Numbered from the stretch's first letter, positions 53,300 to 62,753 are shown. The stretch: DNA of 64,000 nt from VXYL01 sp965243095 (GCA_965243095.1 OZ251530.1:3968001-4032000); one strand, 5' to 3'. Notes: a model not told the origin generated them from the sequence alone. A program made the numbers and translations.

Positions 53300-54433
53300 A
53301 TGTCTTGTCCTGATTTGACCGTGCTGATTCTCTGCCTCAACGAGGAGAAGTCGATCGCCCGTTGCGTTGCGGAAGCCAAGGATTTCCTGCGCCGCAACGC
53401 CATCGCCGGCGAGGTGCTCGTCGTGGACAACGGCAGCGAAGACCGCTCGGCTGCCTTGGCCGAGGAAGCGGGTGCGCGGGTGGTGGTGGAGCGCGAACGC
53501 GGCTACGGGAACGCCATCAAGGCGGGAATAGCCGCGGCGCGGAGCCGGCACGTCATATTGGGCGACGGCGATGGCGAGCACGATCTGAACGCTTTGGAGC
53601 CGTTTTGGGAGAAGCTGCGCGCCGGCTGCGAATTGGTGGTCGGAAACCGGTTCGCGGCGTCGGCCCGCAGTTCCATGCGCTTCCTCAACCGCTACGTCGG
53701 CGCACCGTTGTTGTCGGCCGTCGGCAGGTTCTTGGTTCGCGCTCCGGTGAGCGACTTCCACTGCGGCCTGCGCGGTTTCGAATTGGCGCGGATGCGCGGT
53801 TTGGCGCTGCGCGCTCCGGGCATGGAAATCGCCAGCGAGATGGTCGTCAAGGCGGCGCGGGCGAACCTGCGCATGGCCGAGGTGCCGGTCTCCCAACGTC
53901 CTGCTTGGGACCCGGATCGTGTTCCTCGTTTGCGGATTTGGCACGACGGCTGGCGGCATCTGCGTCTGCTGCTCCTGCTTTCGCCCAAGTGGTTGTTCTT
54001 TGTACCCGGCCTCGTGGCCGTGATTGCTGGGTTGGTGTTGCTAACGGTGCCCCTGCTGCGTAGCGACTGGCTCGGCACCTACGCGATGCAGTTCGGTGCC
54101 GGATCGGTGGTCTGCGGCACCCAATTGGCGGTTTTCGCCGCGGTGGCACGGCTGTTCGGCGAGCGAATGGGCTTCCAACCGGGCGGCTTTGCGGAACGAG
54201 TGATCCGGCATCGCCTGCTGGAGCGTGCGCTTGCGCTTGGCTTGCTGCTGGCCGCGCTGGGGGCGGCAGGCTGCGTCTGGAGCGTTGTCTTGTGGGCTGC
54301 GGCCGGCGGCGATCCATCGTTCGCGGAAGCCCGGCTGCGCGTCGCTATTCCTTCCGTGGGCGTGTTGATCGTGGCCATCCAGACGGTGTTTTCCGGTTTT
54401 CTGCTGACGCTGTTGGCATCGCGGGAAATCTAA
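53300..54433 (+). CDS. Family 2 glycosyltransferase, DPM/ArnC-like membrane enzyme
   Basis: 377 aa. The GT-A domain (1-220) has LTVLILCLNEEKSIARCV, VLVVDNGSEDRSAALAEEAG and an extended DxD in ILGDGDGEHDLNAL, then SDFHCGLRGFELA. About four membrane helices follow from residue 225 (WLFFVPGLVAVIAGLVLLTV onward). It resembles dolichol/undecaprenyl-phosphate mannosyl or glucosyl transferases that make lipid-linked sugars. Convergent with dprA, whose stop lies two bases away. Confidence 0.9.
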   Translation: MSCPDLTVLILCLNEEKSIARCVAEAKDFLRRNAIAGEVLVVDNGSEDRSAALAEEAGARVVVERERGYGNAIKAGIAAARSRHVILGDGDGEHDLNALEPFWEKLRAGCELVVGNRFAASARSSMRFLNRYVGAPLLSAVGRFLVRAPVSDFHCGLRGFELARMRGLALRAPGMEIASEMVVKAARANLRMAEVPVSQRPAWDPDRVPRLRIWHDGWRHLRLLLLLSPKWLFFVPGLVAVIAGLVLLTVPLLRSDWLGTYAMQFGAGSVVCGTQLAVFAAVARLFGERMGFQPGGFAERVIRHRLLERALALGLLLAALGAAGCVWSVVLWAAAGGDPSFAEARLRVAIPSVGVLIVAIQTVFSGFLLTLLASREI

Positions 54434-54435
54434 AC

Positions 54436-55314
54436 TCAGGGCAGGCGGATGTAGCCGCCCCCGTGCGCCGCCACGGCGCCGTCGATCTCCAATTCCGCCA
54501 GCCGCCGCAGCACCTCTTCCATTGGCAGGCCGGTGCCGGCCAAGATGGCTTCCAAAGGCGTGGTGGTGGCCCCGACTTGCGCCAACACCGGGTCGTCCAG
54601 CGCCGCCGGGGGCTCGGCGGCCGCCGGTTGCACCTCCAAGCCCAAGGCTTCCAGCACATGGTCGGCGGACTCCACCAGCGCGGCGCCTTCGCGGATGAGG
54701 CGGTGGCAGCCGCTGGACAGCGGGCTGGAGATCAGCGAAGGCACGGCCATCACTTCGCGGCCTTGCTCCAGCGCCATGCGGGCGGTGATGAGCGAACCGC
54801 TCTTGTCCGACGCTTCCACGATGATCACGCCGAGGCATAGGCCGCTGACGATGCGGTTGCGCGCCGGAAAGTGGTGCTTGCGCGGCGGCTCGTCCGCCTC
54901 GTGCTCGGTGACCAGAGCACCGCCGGCGGTCACGATGTCCGCGGCCAGGCGCTCGTGGGCCCGTGGGTAGATGTGTCGCAGGCCGCCGCCGAGCACCGCT
55001 AGCGTGACTCCCGCGCCGCTGCCGCCGCTTGCCGCCAACGCGCCGCGATGCGCGGCGGCGTCGATGCCGTAGGCGAGGCCGCTGACGATGTTCAGGCCTT
55101 GCGCCGCCAAATCCCGCGCCAGCGCGAACGCGGTCTCCGCGCCTTGGCGCGTGCAGCGCCGGCTGCCCACCACGGCCACCGACGGGCCGGCGAGCGCCGC
55201 CGTATCGCCGCGGCAGAACAGCCGGCTGGGCGGGTCGGGAATGGCGGCAAGCGGCGATGGGAGAGCGGATCGCGCCAACAGCGCGTCCGCCGGGTTGGCG
55301 ATCACATGGTTCAT
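54436..55314 (-). CDS. dprA: DNA-processing protein DprA, short form
   Basis: 292 aa from the ATG at 55314. The Rossmann core is complete (PSVAVVGSRRCTRQGAETAF, GLNIVSGLAYGIDAAAHRGA, FPARNRIVSGLCLGVIIVEA, SGSLITARMALEQGREVMAV), as is the C-terminal DML1-like winged helix (PLEAILAGTGLPMEEVLRRL). The N-terminal SAM/HhH domain of typical 370-aa DprA is absent. It loads RecA on incoming single-stranded DNA during natural transformation. No other competence genes are nearby. Confidence 0.93.
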   Translation of the reverse strand: MNHVIANPADALLARSALPSPLAAIPDPPSRLFCRGDTAALAGPSVAVVGSRRCTRQGAETAFALARDLAAQGLNIVSGLAYGIDAAAHRGALAASGGSGAGVTLAVLGGGLRHIYPRAHERLAADIVTAGGALVTEHEADEPPRKHHFPARNRIVSGLCLGVIIVEASDKSGSLITARMALEQGREVMAVPSLISSPLSSGCHRLIREGAALVESADHVLEALGLEVQPAAAEPPAALDDPVLAQVGATTTPLEAILAGTGLPMEEVLRRLAELEIDGAVAAHGGGYIRLP

Positions 55315-55446
55315 ACCGCGCAGTTTACGGCGGCACCCCGCCGGGCGAAGTGCGATTTTCGCCCGACTTCGCGTAGGACATCCGCCCGCAAGCGTGTCTC
55401 CCGCTTGGCATAGAATGCCGCCTTCCGCCGCCACAGGATCCAGTGC

Positions 55447-56298
55447 ATGGCCAGCGCCCCCGTCTTCGAGATTGAACTCGCGTCTTTTCAGACGGAGGTG
55501 GTGGAGCGCTCGCGGCAAGTGCCGGTGGTGGTGCTGTTCTGGACCGCCGAGGTGGCCCCGTCCGCCGAAACCAAGAACATCTTGGAACGGCTTGCCGGGC
55601 AATACCAAGGCAAGTTCGCCTTGGGGCTTTCGGACATCGCCAAGGATCAAACGCTGGCGCAGCAGTTGCGCGTGCAGGGCATTCCCAGCATCCGCGTCAT
55701 CCGCGACGGGCAGCTGATCGAGCAGATGGACGGGCCGCAAGGCGAAGGCACCCTGCGGCAGCTGATCGACGCGCTAACCCAATCGCCGGCCGACGCCCTG
55801 CGGGCGCAATTGGCGGAACACCTGGCCGCGGAGGACTTCGACGCCGCCCTTGCGGTGCTGCGGCAAGCCATCGCGGCCGAACCGGGCAACGTCGGCTTCA
55901 AGGTGGAGTGGGCCGACGTGTTGTTGCTGCAACAGGACTTGGATGGCGCCCGCAAGGTGCTTGCCACCATCCCCGAAGAAGCTCCGGAGCGCGAACGCCC
56001 GGCCATGCGCTTGGAACTCCTCGAGGAAGCGGCCGGCATGGGCAGTGCGGAACAGGCGCTCGCCGCCGTGGCCGCGGACGACGCGGATTTGGACGCCCGC
56101 TATCGCGCCGCCGTGACGCTGGCGGCCGAGCGGCGCTACGGCGAGGCGCTCGACCACGCCCTCGCCATTCTGCAACGCGACCGCACCTTCCGCGAAGACG
56201 CCGGGCGGCTCACCATGATTCGCGTCATGGCGCTCATGGGCAAGGGCGACGAGGTGGCGAAACGCTACCGCCGGCGCATGTTCAACTTCCTTTACTGA
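55447..56298 (+). CDS. CnoX/YbbN-like thioredoxin-TPR co-chaperone
   Basis: 283 aa. An N-terminal thioredoxin fold (5-110) lacks the CxxC pair: the site reads FWTAEVAPSAETK. A C-terminal TPR-like domain follows (about 115-280, for example DFDAALAVLRQAIAAEPGNV). This matches CnoX, which holds unfolded or chlorinated proteins for GroEL and DnaK and does not need a redox pair. Divergent from dprA by 130 bases. Confidence 0.9.
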   Translation: MASAPVFEIELASFQTEVVERSRQVPVVVLFWTAEVAPSAETKNILERLAGQYQGKFALGLSDIAKDQTLAQQLRVQGIPSIRVIRDGQLIEQMDGPQGEGTLRQLIDALTQSPADALRAQLAEHLAAEDFDAALAVLRQAIAAEPGNVGFKVEWADVLLLQQDLDGARKVLATIPEEAPERERPAMRLELLEEAAGMGSAEQALAAVAADDADLDARYRAAVTLAAERRYGEALDHALAILQRDRTFREDAGRLTMIRVMALMGKGDEVAKRYRRRMFNFLY

Positions 56299-56671
56299 CG
56301 GCAGTTCCGGGCGTTTATGCACAGGCGCCGGCGAGCGCCCCGGCGCGCCGATCTCGGCTCGCCGATTCGCGTGTTCACAGCAATGTAATTTGCAAGCTAT
56401 TGAAATATAAGATAAAAACACCTTATTCGTTGATGACCTACCGAGACCCGCTGTTCTTGGCGCACAGGAATCCGCGCAGCCTTCCCAAAAGAATCCATAA
56501 ACTTATCCACAACCTGGCGGCGTTGCTGGGGCCTCCCGCCCACATGCAGGCGAGGGTGTGCAACAGACTCTTTGGTGACGGGTGCCGGGAGCGCGGGCGT
56601 CTCGCCCGCATGCAGGCGGGACGCCTGCGTTCCCGGGCTGGCGCCTAGCTTCTGTATAGTCGCGGTTTCCG
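56299..56671. other. Intergenic region with an AT-rich patch
   Basis: Bases 56383-56440 are AT-rich (TTGAAATATAAGATAAAAAC), unlike the surrounding DNA, and could hold the promoter of the glutamine-synthetase-like gene. No open frame is supported. The palindromic repeat copy c (56555-56636) fills the rest. Confidence 0.5.
56555..56636. repeat. Dispersed palindromic repeat, copy c
   Basis: Leader GTGTGCAACAGACTCTTTGG, then GGGAGCGCGGGCGTCTCGCC and a second hairpin GCAGGCGGGACGCCTGCGTT. This is a long form of the element seen at 441, 40171 and 62502. It ends 36 bases before the downstream start codon. Confidence 0.85.
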
Positions 56672-58078
56672 ATGCAGGAGCCGCCCATGAGGCCCGTGAG
56701 CAAGGAAACCGTCGCCGATGTTTCCGCCCCGTCCGCCGGCGAGAGGCCGGCGATGCTCGGCTTGGCGGACATCGACGGCGTGCTGCGCGGCAAGTTCGTG
56801 AGCGCCCGCAAGCTGCGCAGCCTGCGCGCCAAGGACGGCGGCTTCTGCGACTGCGTATTCGGCTGGGACATGGACGACGCCCTCTACGAAGGGTTTGGCG
56901 ACGCGCCCGTCACCGGCTGGCACAGCGGCTTTCCCGACGCGCGCTATCGCCTCGTGGCGGCCAGCGAACGCGCCTTGCCGGACGCCGGCACGCCCTACTT
57001 CGTCGGCGAGTTCGCGGACGACGCCGGCGGCGACCACGCCATCTGCCCGCGCACGCTGTTGCGCCGCGTGCTGGCCCGCGCCGCGGCGCACGGGCTGTCG
57101 GCCCGCGCCGGCCTGGAATACGAGCTGTTCGTGTTCAAGGAAACGCCGGCCAGCGCCCGCGAGAAGGGCTTTCGCAATCTCGAGCCGGTGACGCCCGGCA
57201 ACTTCGGCTACTCGGTGTTGCGCGCCGCCGCCGGCGCCGAGGTGTTCGAGGCGCTGCTGCGCTACTGCGAGGACTTCCGCATGCCGCTGGAGGGCCTGCA
57301 TTGCGAAACCGGCCCAGGCGTTTGGGAAGCCGCCTTGGAAGCCGCGAACGGCTTGGAGGCGGCCGACCGAGGCACCTTGTTCAAGACGTTCTGCAAGGCG
57401 TTTTTGCAACAGCGCGGGCTGATGGCGACGTTCATGGCCAAGTGGAGCATGGACTATCCCGGACAGAGCGGCCACTACCACTTCTCCATGCTGAACGCCA
57501 AAGGCGAGAACGTGTTCGCCGGGCAGCCGCCGGGCGCGCCGCTCGCCGACGAGGCGCGTTGGGCGCTCGGCGGCTTGTGTACGTTTGTGCCGGAGTTCCT
57601 GGCGATGCTGGCGCCCACGGTGAACAGCTACACGCGGCTGGTGAAAGGCGCTTGGGCGCCAACTGCCTCCACTTGGGGCGTGGACAACCGCACCGCGGCG
57701 TTTCGGTTCGTGCCCGGGCGCGGCACCGACACCTCCGCGCAACGCATCGAATGTCGCGTTGGCGGGGCGGACGCGAATCCCTATCTCGCGTCGGCGGCGG
57801 CGCTGGGCGCGGCGCTGCTCGGCATCGAACAGCGGCTGGAGCCGCCGGCGGCGGTGGCCGGCAACGCCTACGACGTGGAGGACGACTTGCCCCCGGAGCG
57901 CCGGTTCCCGCCGACGTTGCGGGAAGCCGCGGTGCGCTTCGCGGCATCCGAATGGGCGCGGGGGTTGTTCGGCGATGCGTTCGTGGAGCACTTCGCCCGC
58001 AGCCGCCTTTGGGAAGCGCAGCAGGGCGAGCGGCATGTGAACAGTTGGCAGTTGGCGCGGTATTTCGAGATCGTCTGA
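56672..58078 (+). CDS. Glutamine synthetase-like gamma-glutamyl ligase
   Basis: 468 aa (ATG 56672, or MRPVSK at 56687). The C-terminal GS catalytic barrel is complete: EYELFVFKE, GLHCETGPGVWEAALEAAN, GQSGHYHFSMLNAKGENVF, VNSYTRLVKGAWAPTASTW, then FRFVPGRG and ECRVGGADANPYLASAAALG. The N-terminal beta-grasp differs from true glutamine synthetase, and no adenylylation Tyr segment is obvious. Such GlnA-like proteins glutamylate amines (polyamines, ethanolamine, isopropylamine) using ATP. Substrate unassigned. Confidence 0.9.
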   Translation: MQEPPMRPVSKETVADVSAPSAGERPAMLGLADIDGVLRGKFVSARKLRSLRAKDGGFCDCVFGWDMDDALYEGFGDAPVTGWHSGFPDARYRLVAASERALPDAGTPYFVGEFADDAGGDHAICPRTLLRRVLARAAAHGLSARAGLEYELFVFKETPASAREKGFRNLEPVTPGNFGYSVLRAAAGAEVFEALLRYCEDFRMPLEGLHCETGPGVWEAALEAANGLEAADRGTLFKTFCKAFLQQRGLMATFMAKWSMDYPGQSGHYHFSMLNAKGENVFAGQPPGAPLADEARWALGGLCTFVPEFLAMLAPTVNSYTRLVKGAWAPTASTWGVDNRTAAFRFVPGRGTDTSAQRIECRVGGADANPYLASAAALGAALLGIEQRLEPPAAVAGNAYDVEDDLPPERRFPPTLREAAVRFAASEWARGLFGDAFVEHFARSRLWEAQQGERHVNSWQLARYFEIV

Positions 58079-58100
58079 GAATCTGGATGCGCGGGCGTAC

Positions 58101-58157
58101 CGCCTGCGTTCCCGCCTTGGCGCCGACACCACTTACCAAAGACCTGTCGCACACCCC
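58101..58157. repeat. Inverted copy of palindromic-element half, 5' of LRR protein 2
   Basis: CGCCTGCGTTCCCGCCTTGG through CTTACCAAAGACCTGTCGC is the reverse complement of 62563-62619 at roughly 85-90 percent identity. The two copies flank the whole LRR protein 2 gene as inverted repeats. Confidence 0.8.
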
Positions 58158-58233
58158 TCGTAAAACGCCTTCCCCAGTCGCGTCGCGGTTGCGCTAGAAT
58201 CGGCGACTCGATGGATCGACGGAGCCAAAGCCG

Positions 58234-61200
58234 ATGAAAATCCCCCCCCCCCCCCCCCCCCCCCCCCGCGTCCGGCATGACGGGGCGTCCGGCATGACGG
58301 GCCGGAGCCGTCTCGCCCGCGCGGCGCGTCTGGGCGCCATCCTCGCCGCTTCGCTCCTCGCCCTCGTCGCCGCGCCGGCCGCGGCGCAGGTGACGGTGTC
58401 CATCACCTCGACCCCGGCCAACGGGACGCATTACGTCGCCGGAGAGGCGATCACCACCCGGATCAGCGGACTCGCCCACGAGATAGTGGCCACGAGTCCC
58501 AACGCCTTTTCCGCGAGCCGGATGTCTCTCGACATCGGCGGTGTCACGCGACAGGCCAGCGTGACCACGGTCCACAATCCTCCCAATTACCATCGCACTG
58601 TGGACTTCTCGTACACGGTGGTGGTCGACGACTTCGACACCGACGGCGTCTCCATTCCGCAGAACTCCATCAGCGGCACGGAGTGGCGAAGGAATACAAA
58701 CGCCCCTATCGACCGCGATCACGCCGCCCTGCCCGCTCAGGCGACCCACAAGGTCGTCGGCAGCGCGGCGTCGATTTCGTCCACTTCTCCGGCGATCCTG
58801 AACGAGAACAACCTCAACACCGCCACCGTCACGGTGGCGCTGACCGGCGTGACGTTCGGGAGCGGGGTGACGGCGTCGAGCTTCGAGCTGGTGACGACGA
58901 TGACCGGCGTCACGGTCAACAGCGTGTCCAGCGTGTCCAGCGGCGACACGTCGGCGACCCTGACGCTGGCGTCGACGGCCGACCTATCGGCCGCCGCCAA
59001 TCTGGCGGTGCGGGTGCTGGCGGCCGCCCATACGGGCGGCACGGCCCTCACCACCGGGACGGTCCCCGTGGCGTGGGTTGCGGAGTGGACTTTTGGCCCC
59101 GGTAGCGGCGCCACAGTGATCGACATGGCGGTGGAGGAGGGCTACGCCGGGTTCTACCGCATGGAACCGAGCACGAATCCGGGCGCTAGCTGCACCGGCG
59201 GCGTGACGATAGGGATCGCCTCCGACAACCCGGCCGTCACCGTGTCGCCAACGCAGTTCAGTTTCAACTCCACGAACTGGGGGACCACGTCGGTGGACGT
59301 AACGGCGACCGCCGTGGAGGACGACAACGTCGTGGACGAGACGGTGACGATCAGCCACACGGTGACCACCGGCTGCGCCGGCACCTACCCGACGACGCTT
59401 GCCATCTTCAGCGTGCGGATGGCGGTGGACGACGACGACATGGGGATCTTCTCGATCGACTCGCCGCGGGTGGTGGAGGGCGACAGCGGCCCGACGCCGA
59501 TGACCTTCACCGTGACCCTGGCCCCGGCCGCGTCGGTTCAGACGAAGGTGGACTACGCCTACGCGATGTCCGGGTCGGCGACCGCTGGAGTGGACCACGC
59601 GGCGATTCCGTCCGGCACGCTGACCTTCGCGCCGGGCGAGACGAGCAAGACCATCTCCGCGACGGTGAACGGCGACACCGACATGGAGCCGGACGAGGGC
59701 ATCGGTTTGCAGTTGAGCAACCCCGCGCCGTCCGGGTTCGCCCTCGCGCAGTTGAGCGGGAGGCTGGCGAGCGGGATCATCGTCGACGACGACAGGCCCA
59801 CGCTGACGATCGATTCGCCGCGCGTGGCGGAGGGGGACTCCGGGACGACGCAACTGGTGTTCACGGTGAGGCTGTCGCCGGCGAGCACGGGGCAGGTGAC
59901 GGTGGACTGGTCGACGAGCGGCGGCAGTGGGTCGGCGGCCGACTACACGGGGGCGTCCGGGACCCTGACCTTCGCCGCCGGCGAGACGAGCAAGACGATT
60001 GCGGTGACGGTGCATGGAGACTCGACGATCGAACCCGACGAGACGGTGGAGGTGTCGATCTCCGACCCGGTTCCGTCCGGGACGCCCATCCGCAACGCGG
60101 ACGGGGCGATCGCCTTGTTCGCCATCGGCGTGGGGACGATAGCGGACGACGACGGGACGGTGGAGGAAGAAGAGGAGCAGGGCGGGGGCGGCGGGCCGCT
60201 CGCGCCATTGCCGGACCCGGGGCTGCGGCGGGCGGTGGAGCAGGCGCTGGGCAAAGCGCCCGGGTCCGTGACGGAAGCGGATCTGCGCGGGCTCACGTCC
60301 TTGAGCGTGGATGGCTTCGGGGTGGCTTCGCTGGCGGGTCTGGAGGCGGCGTCGAATCTGGAGTGGCTGACGCTGTCCGGCAACGCGCCGGCAGCCGGGG
60401 GCGAGCCGCTGGACCTGTCGCCGCTGGCGGGGCTGCCGTCGCTGACTTATCTGGATTTGTCGGACAACGCCCTGGTGGATGTTTCCGACCTGTCGCGGCT
60501 GACCAGCCTGCGCACGCTGCTGCTGGGCGGCAACGCGGTGCGCGATTTGTCGCCGCTTTCCGGGTTGACCGGATTGGAGGCGCTGACGCTCTCCGGCAAC
60601 GGCCTCGCGGACGTGTCGGCGCTGTCGCTTCTAACGTCCTTGGAACAACTGTGGCTGGACGGCAACGACCTGTCGGACATCTCGGCGCTGTCGGCGCTGA
60701 ACGCGCTGATCTACCTGCATCTGGGCGACAACCGCATCGCCGACATCTCGCCGCTGGCGGGGCTTTCGGCGCTGCGGCGGCTGTGGCTGCCGAACAACAT
60801 GGTGGCGGACGTCTCGGCGCTCGCGGGTTTGCGGGCGCTGACGCGGCTGGATCTTTCGCGCAACCGCATCGCCGACGCCTCTCCGCTGCGCGGACTGCCG
60901 CGCCTGTCGTGGCTGCGCTTGGGCTGGAACCGCTTGGCGGACGTGTCGCGGTTGGCCGGGCACCCGAGGCTCGCGGACGGCGGCGCGCTCGGCCTGCGCG
61001 GCAATCCGCTGGGCACGGCGGCGCTGGACACGCACATTCCGGCGCTGCGCGAGGCCGGCGCGGCGGTGGTGTTCGGCTGGGCCGTGCCGCTGTTCCCCTC
61101 GGCGGCGGACGCGGCCGAGCGCAGCGGCGTGGCGCGGGTGCTGAACCGCTCGGACATGGACGGCATGGTGCTGGTGGAGGCGGTGGACGAGGCCGGCCAG

Positions 61201-62493
61201 ATGTCCGGCCCGGCGACGTTGACGCTGGCCGCCGGCGCGGCCGCGCAGTTCGATTCGTCGGACTTGGAAAACGGCAACGCGGAGCTTGGGCTGGCCGAAG
61301 GCGTGGGGCCGCCGACGCGGGGAAGCTGGCGGCTGCTGCTGTGGTCGGTTCTCGACATCGAGGTTCTGGCGTACGTCCGCACGCCGGACGGCTTCCTCAC
61401 CTCCGCCCACGCCGAGTTGCCGCGCACCGGGGATTCGGTCTCGGCGTTCCTCTTCAACCCGGCGAGCAACCGCATGCAGCGCAGCTCGCTGCGCGTGTTC
61501 AACCCGGGCGCCGAGTCCGCGCGGATGTCCGTGTGGGGCGTGGACGACGCCGGCCGCGGCCGCTTCGCCTCCGGCTTCATGGCGCCGCCGAACGCCCCGC
61601 TGGTGCTGAGGGCGGGCCAGTTGGAGCGTTCGCGAGGCTCGGCCGGCGCGAGTCTCGGCAACGGCGCCGGCAAGTGGCGCCTGCGCGTGGCCGCAACCTG
61701 GCCGCTGTCGGCTTCCACGTTCTTGGAGACCCCGTCCGGGCACCTCTCGAACCTGTCCCCGCCCCCGCTCCGCGCGGCCGCGGGCGAGATGCTGCGGCTG
61801 CCGCTGTTCCCCGCGGCGTCGAACCCGGCCGGCCGCGAGGGCTTCGTCCGCGTGGCCAACATGACCGCGGCGGAAGGCACGGTGGACATCGAAGCCGTGG
61901 ACGACGCCGGCGTCCGCGCCGGTCCGGTCCGACTGCAACTCGCGGCGCGGGCGACGATGCACTTCAACTCGGACGACTTGGAGAACGGCAACGCCGCGAA
62001 GGGCCTGGCGTCCGGCGTCGGCGCGCCGACGAAGGGCGCGTGGCGTCTCGAATTGCAAAGCAGCACTCTCGCGTTCGCCGCGGCAACCTACGCCCGCCAC
62101 GCCGACGGCTTCGTGACCAGCCTGCACGAGACGGCCCCGACGGACGGTGGCGCAGCGCGGGTGGCCGTGTTCCACCCGGCGTCCAGCGACGAACGGCGCA
62201 GCCTCCTGCGCTTGGCCAACAACGGCGACGAGCCGGCGATGGCCACCATCACCGGCGTGGACGACGCCGGCACAGCCGCGGAACCCGTAACCGTCACCGT
62301 GCCCGCAAACGAGGCGCTGACGCTCACCGCCGCGCAACTCGAAGACGGCGACGAGGGTTTGGAAGGCGCGCTGGGCGACGGCGAGGGCAAGTGGCGTCTG
62401 ACCGTCTCCTTCGACAACCCGCTCGCCGTCATGAGCCTCATGGAAAGCCCCGCCGGCCACCTCTCGAACCTCTCCGCCACCGCAAGGCCGTAA
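58234..62493 (+). CDS. Large secreted LRR/Calx-beta protein 2, start directly before a poly-C tract
   Basis: 1,419 aa from ATG 58234, with GGAG ten bases upstream. C26 then encodes a proline run in frame (MKIPPPPPPPPRVRHDG). A signal peptide follows (LGAILAASLLALVAAPAAAQ), then adhesin-like beta domains (about 50-290), two Calx-beta domains (about 405-640; TIDSPRVAEGDSG), internalin-like LRRs (about 660-925), and four C-terminal modules (about 105 aa) shared with LRR protein 1. A second in-frame ATG lies at 58294. A change of one or two C would cut the product, unless translation began at that ATG. Calx-beta and LRR regions suggest extracellular adhesion or host contact; inferred. No anchor at the C-terminus. 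Confidence 0.85.
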   Translation: MKIPPPPPPPPRVRHDGASGMTGRSRLARAARLGAILAASLLALVAAPAAAQVTVSITSTPANGTHYVAGEAITTRISGLAHEIVATSPNAFSASRMSLDIGGVTRQASVTTVHNPPNYHRTVDFSYTVVVDDFDTDGVSIPQNSISGTEWRRNTNAPIDRDHAALPAQATHKVVGSAASISSTSPAILNENNLNTATVTVALTGVTFGSGVTASSFELVTTMTGVTVNSVSSVSSGDTSATLTLASTADLSAAANLAVRVLAAAHTGGTALTTGTVPVAWVAEWTFGPGSGATVIDMAVEEGYAGFYRMEPSTNPGASCTGGVTIGIASDNPAVTVSPTQFSFNSTNWGTTSVDVTATAVEDDNVVDETVTISHTVTTGCAGTYPTTLAIFSVRMAVDDDDMGIFSIDSPRVVEGDSGPTPMTFTVTLAPAASVQTKVDYAYAMSGSATAGVDHAAIPSGTLTFAPGETSKTISATVNGDTDMEPDEGIGLQLSNPAPSGFALAQLSGRLASGIIVDDDRPTLTIDSPRVAEGDSGTTQLVFTVRLSPASTGQVTVDWSTSGGSGSAADYTGASGTLTFAAGETSKTIAVTVHGDSTIEPDETVEVSISDPVPSGTPIRNADGAIALFAIGVGTIADDDGTVEEEEEQGGGGGPLAPLPDPGLRRAVEQALGKAPGSVTEADLRGLTSLSVDGFGVASLAGLEAASNLEWLTLSGNAPAAGGEPLDLSPLAGLPSLTYLDLSDNALVDVSDLSRLTSLRTLLLGGNAVRDLSPLSGLTGLEALTLSGNGLADVSALSLLTSLEQLWLDGNDLSDISALSALNALIYLHLGDNRIADISPLAGLSALRRLWLPNNMVADVSALAGLRALTRLDLSRNRIADASPLRGLPRLSWLRLGWNRLADVSRLAGHPRLADGGALGLRGNPLGTAALDTHIPALREAGAAVVFGWAVPLFPSAADAAERSGVARVLNRSDMDGMVLVEAVDEAGQMSGPATLTLAAGAAAQFDSSDLENGNAELGLAEGVGPPTRGSWRLLLWSVLDIEVLAYVRTPDGFLTSAHAELPRTGDSVSAFLFNPASNRMQRSSLRVFNPGAESARMSVWGVDDAGRGRFASGFMAPPNAPLVLRAGQLERSRGSAGASLGNGAGKWRLRVAATWPLSASTFLETPSGHLSNLSPPPLRAAAGEMLRLPLFPAASNPAGREGFVRVANMTAAEGTVDIEAVDDAGVRAGPVRLQLAARATMHFNSDDLENGNAAKGLASGVGAPTKGAWRLELQSSTLAFAAATYARHADGFVTSLHETAPTDGGAARVAVFHPASSDERRSLLRLANNGDEPAMATITGVDDAGTAAEPVTVTVPANEALTLTAAQLEDGDEGLEGALGDGEGKWRLTVSFDNPLAVMSLMESPAGHLSNLSATARP
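58242..58267 (+). repeat. Poly-C tract (26 C) inside the start of LRR protein 2
   Basis: Twenty-six C begin two codons after the ATG at 58234 and encode prolines. At this length the frame is open into the signal peptide (ON state). Length change by slippage is expected. Confidence 0.92.
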
Positions 62494-62501
62494 GCCGTTC
62501 T

Positions 62502-62680
62502 GGGATCGCGGGCGTCTCGCCCGCACAGGGTTGGAACACCGAAAGTGCGGGCGAGACGCCTTGGGTGTACGACAGATCTTTGGTAAGCGGCGGCGGTGGC
62601 AAGGCGGGAACGCAGGCGTTCCGCCTGCATGCGGGCGAGACGCCCGCGCTCCCAGCACCCGTCACCCAAGATCTGTCGTG
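62502..62680. repeat. Dispersed palindromic repeats, copies e (two, back to back)
   Basis: The first hairpin (GCGGGCGTCTCGCCCGCA, 62511-62528) is followed by leader TGTACGACAGATCTTTGGTA. A second, head-to-head copy ends in CACGACAGATC read on the reverse strand. It lies between the LRR protein 2 stop and the TAXI gene, and part of it (62563-62619) pairs with 58101-58157. Confidence 0.85.
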
Positions 62681-62753
62681 TGAAGAGCGACCGTCGTTGT
62701 GCGTTACTATGAACCCTCGGCATTCGATTCGCGAACCTGCAAGGAGACCCGCA

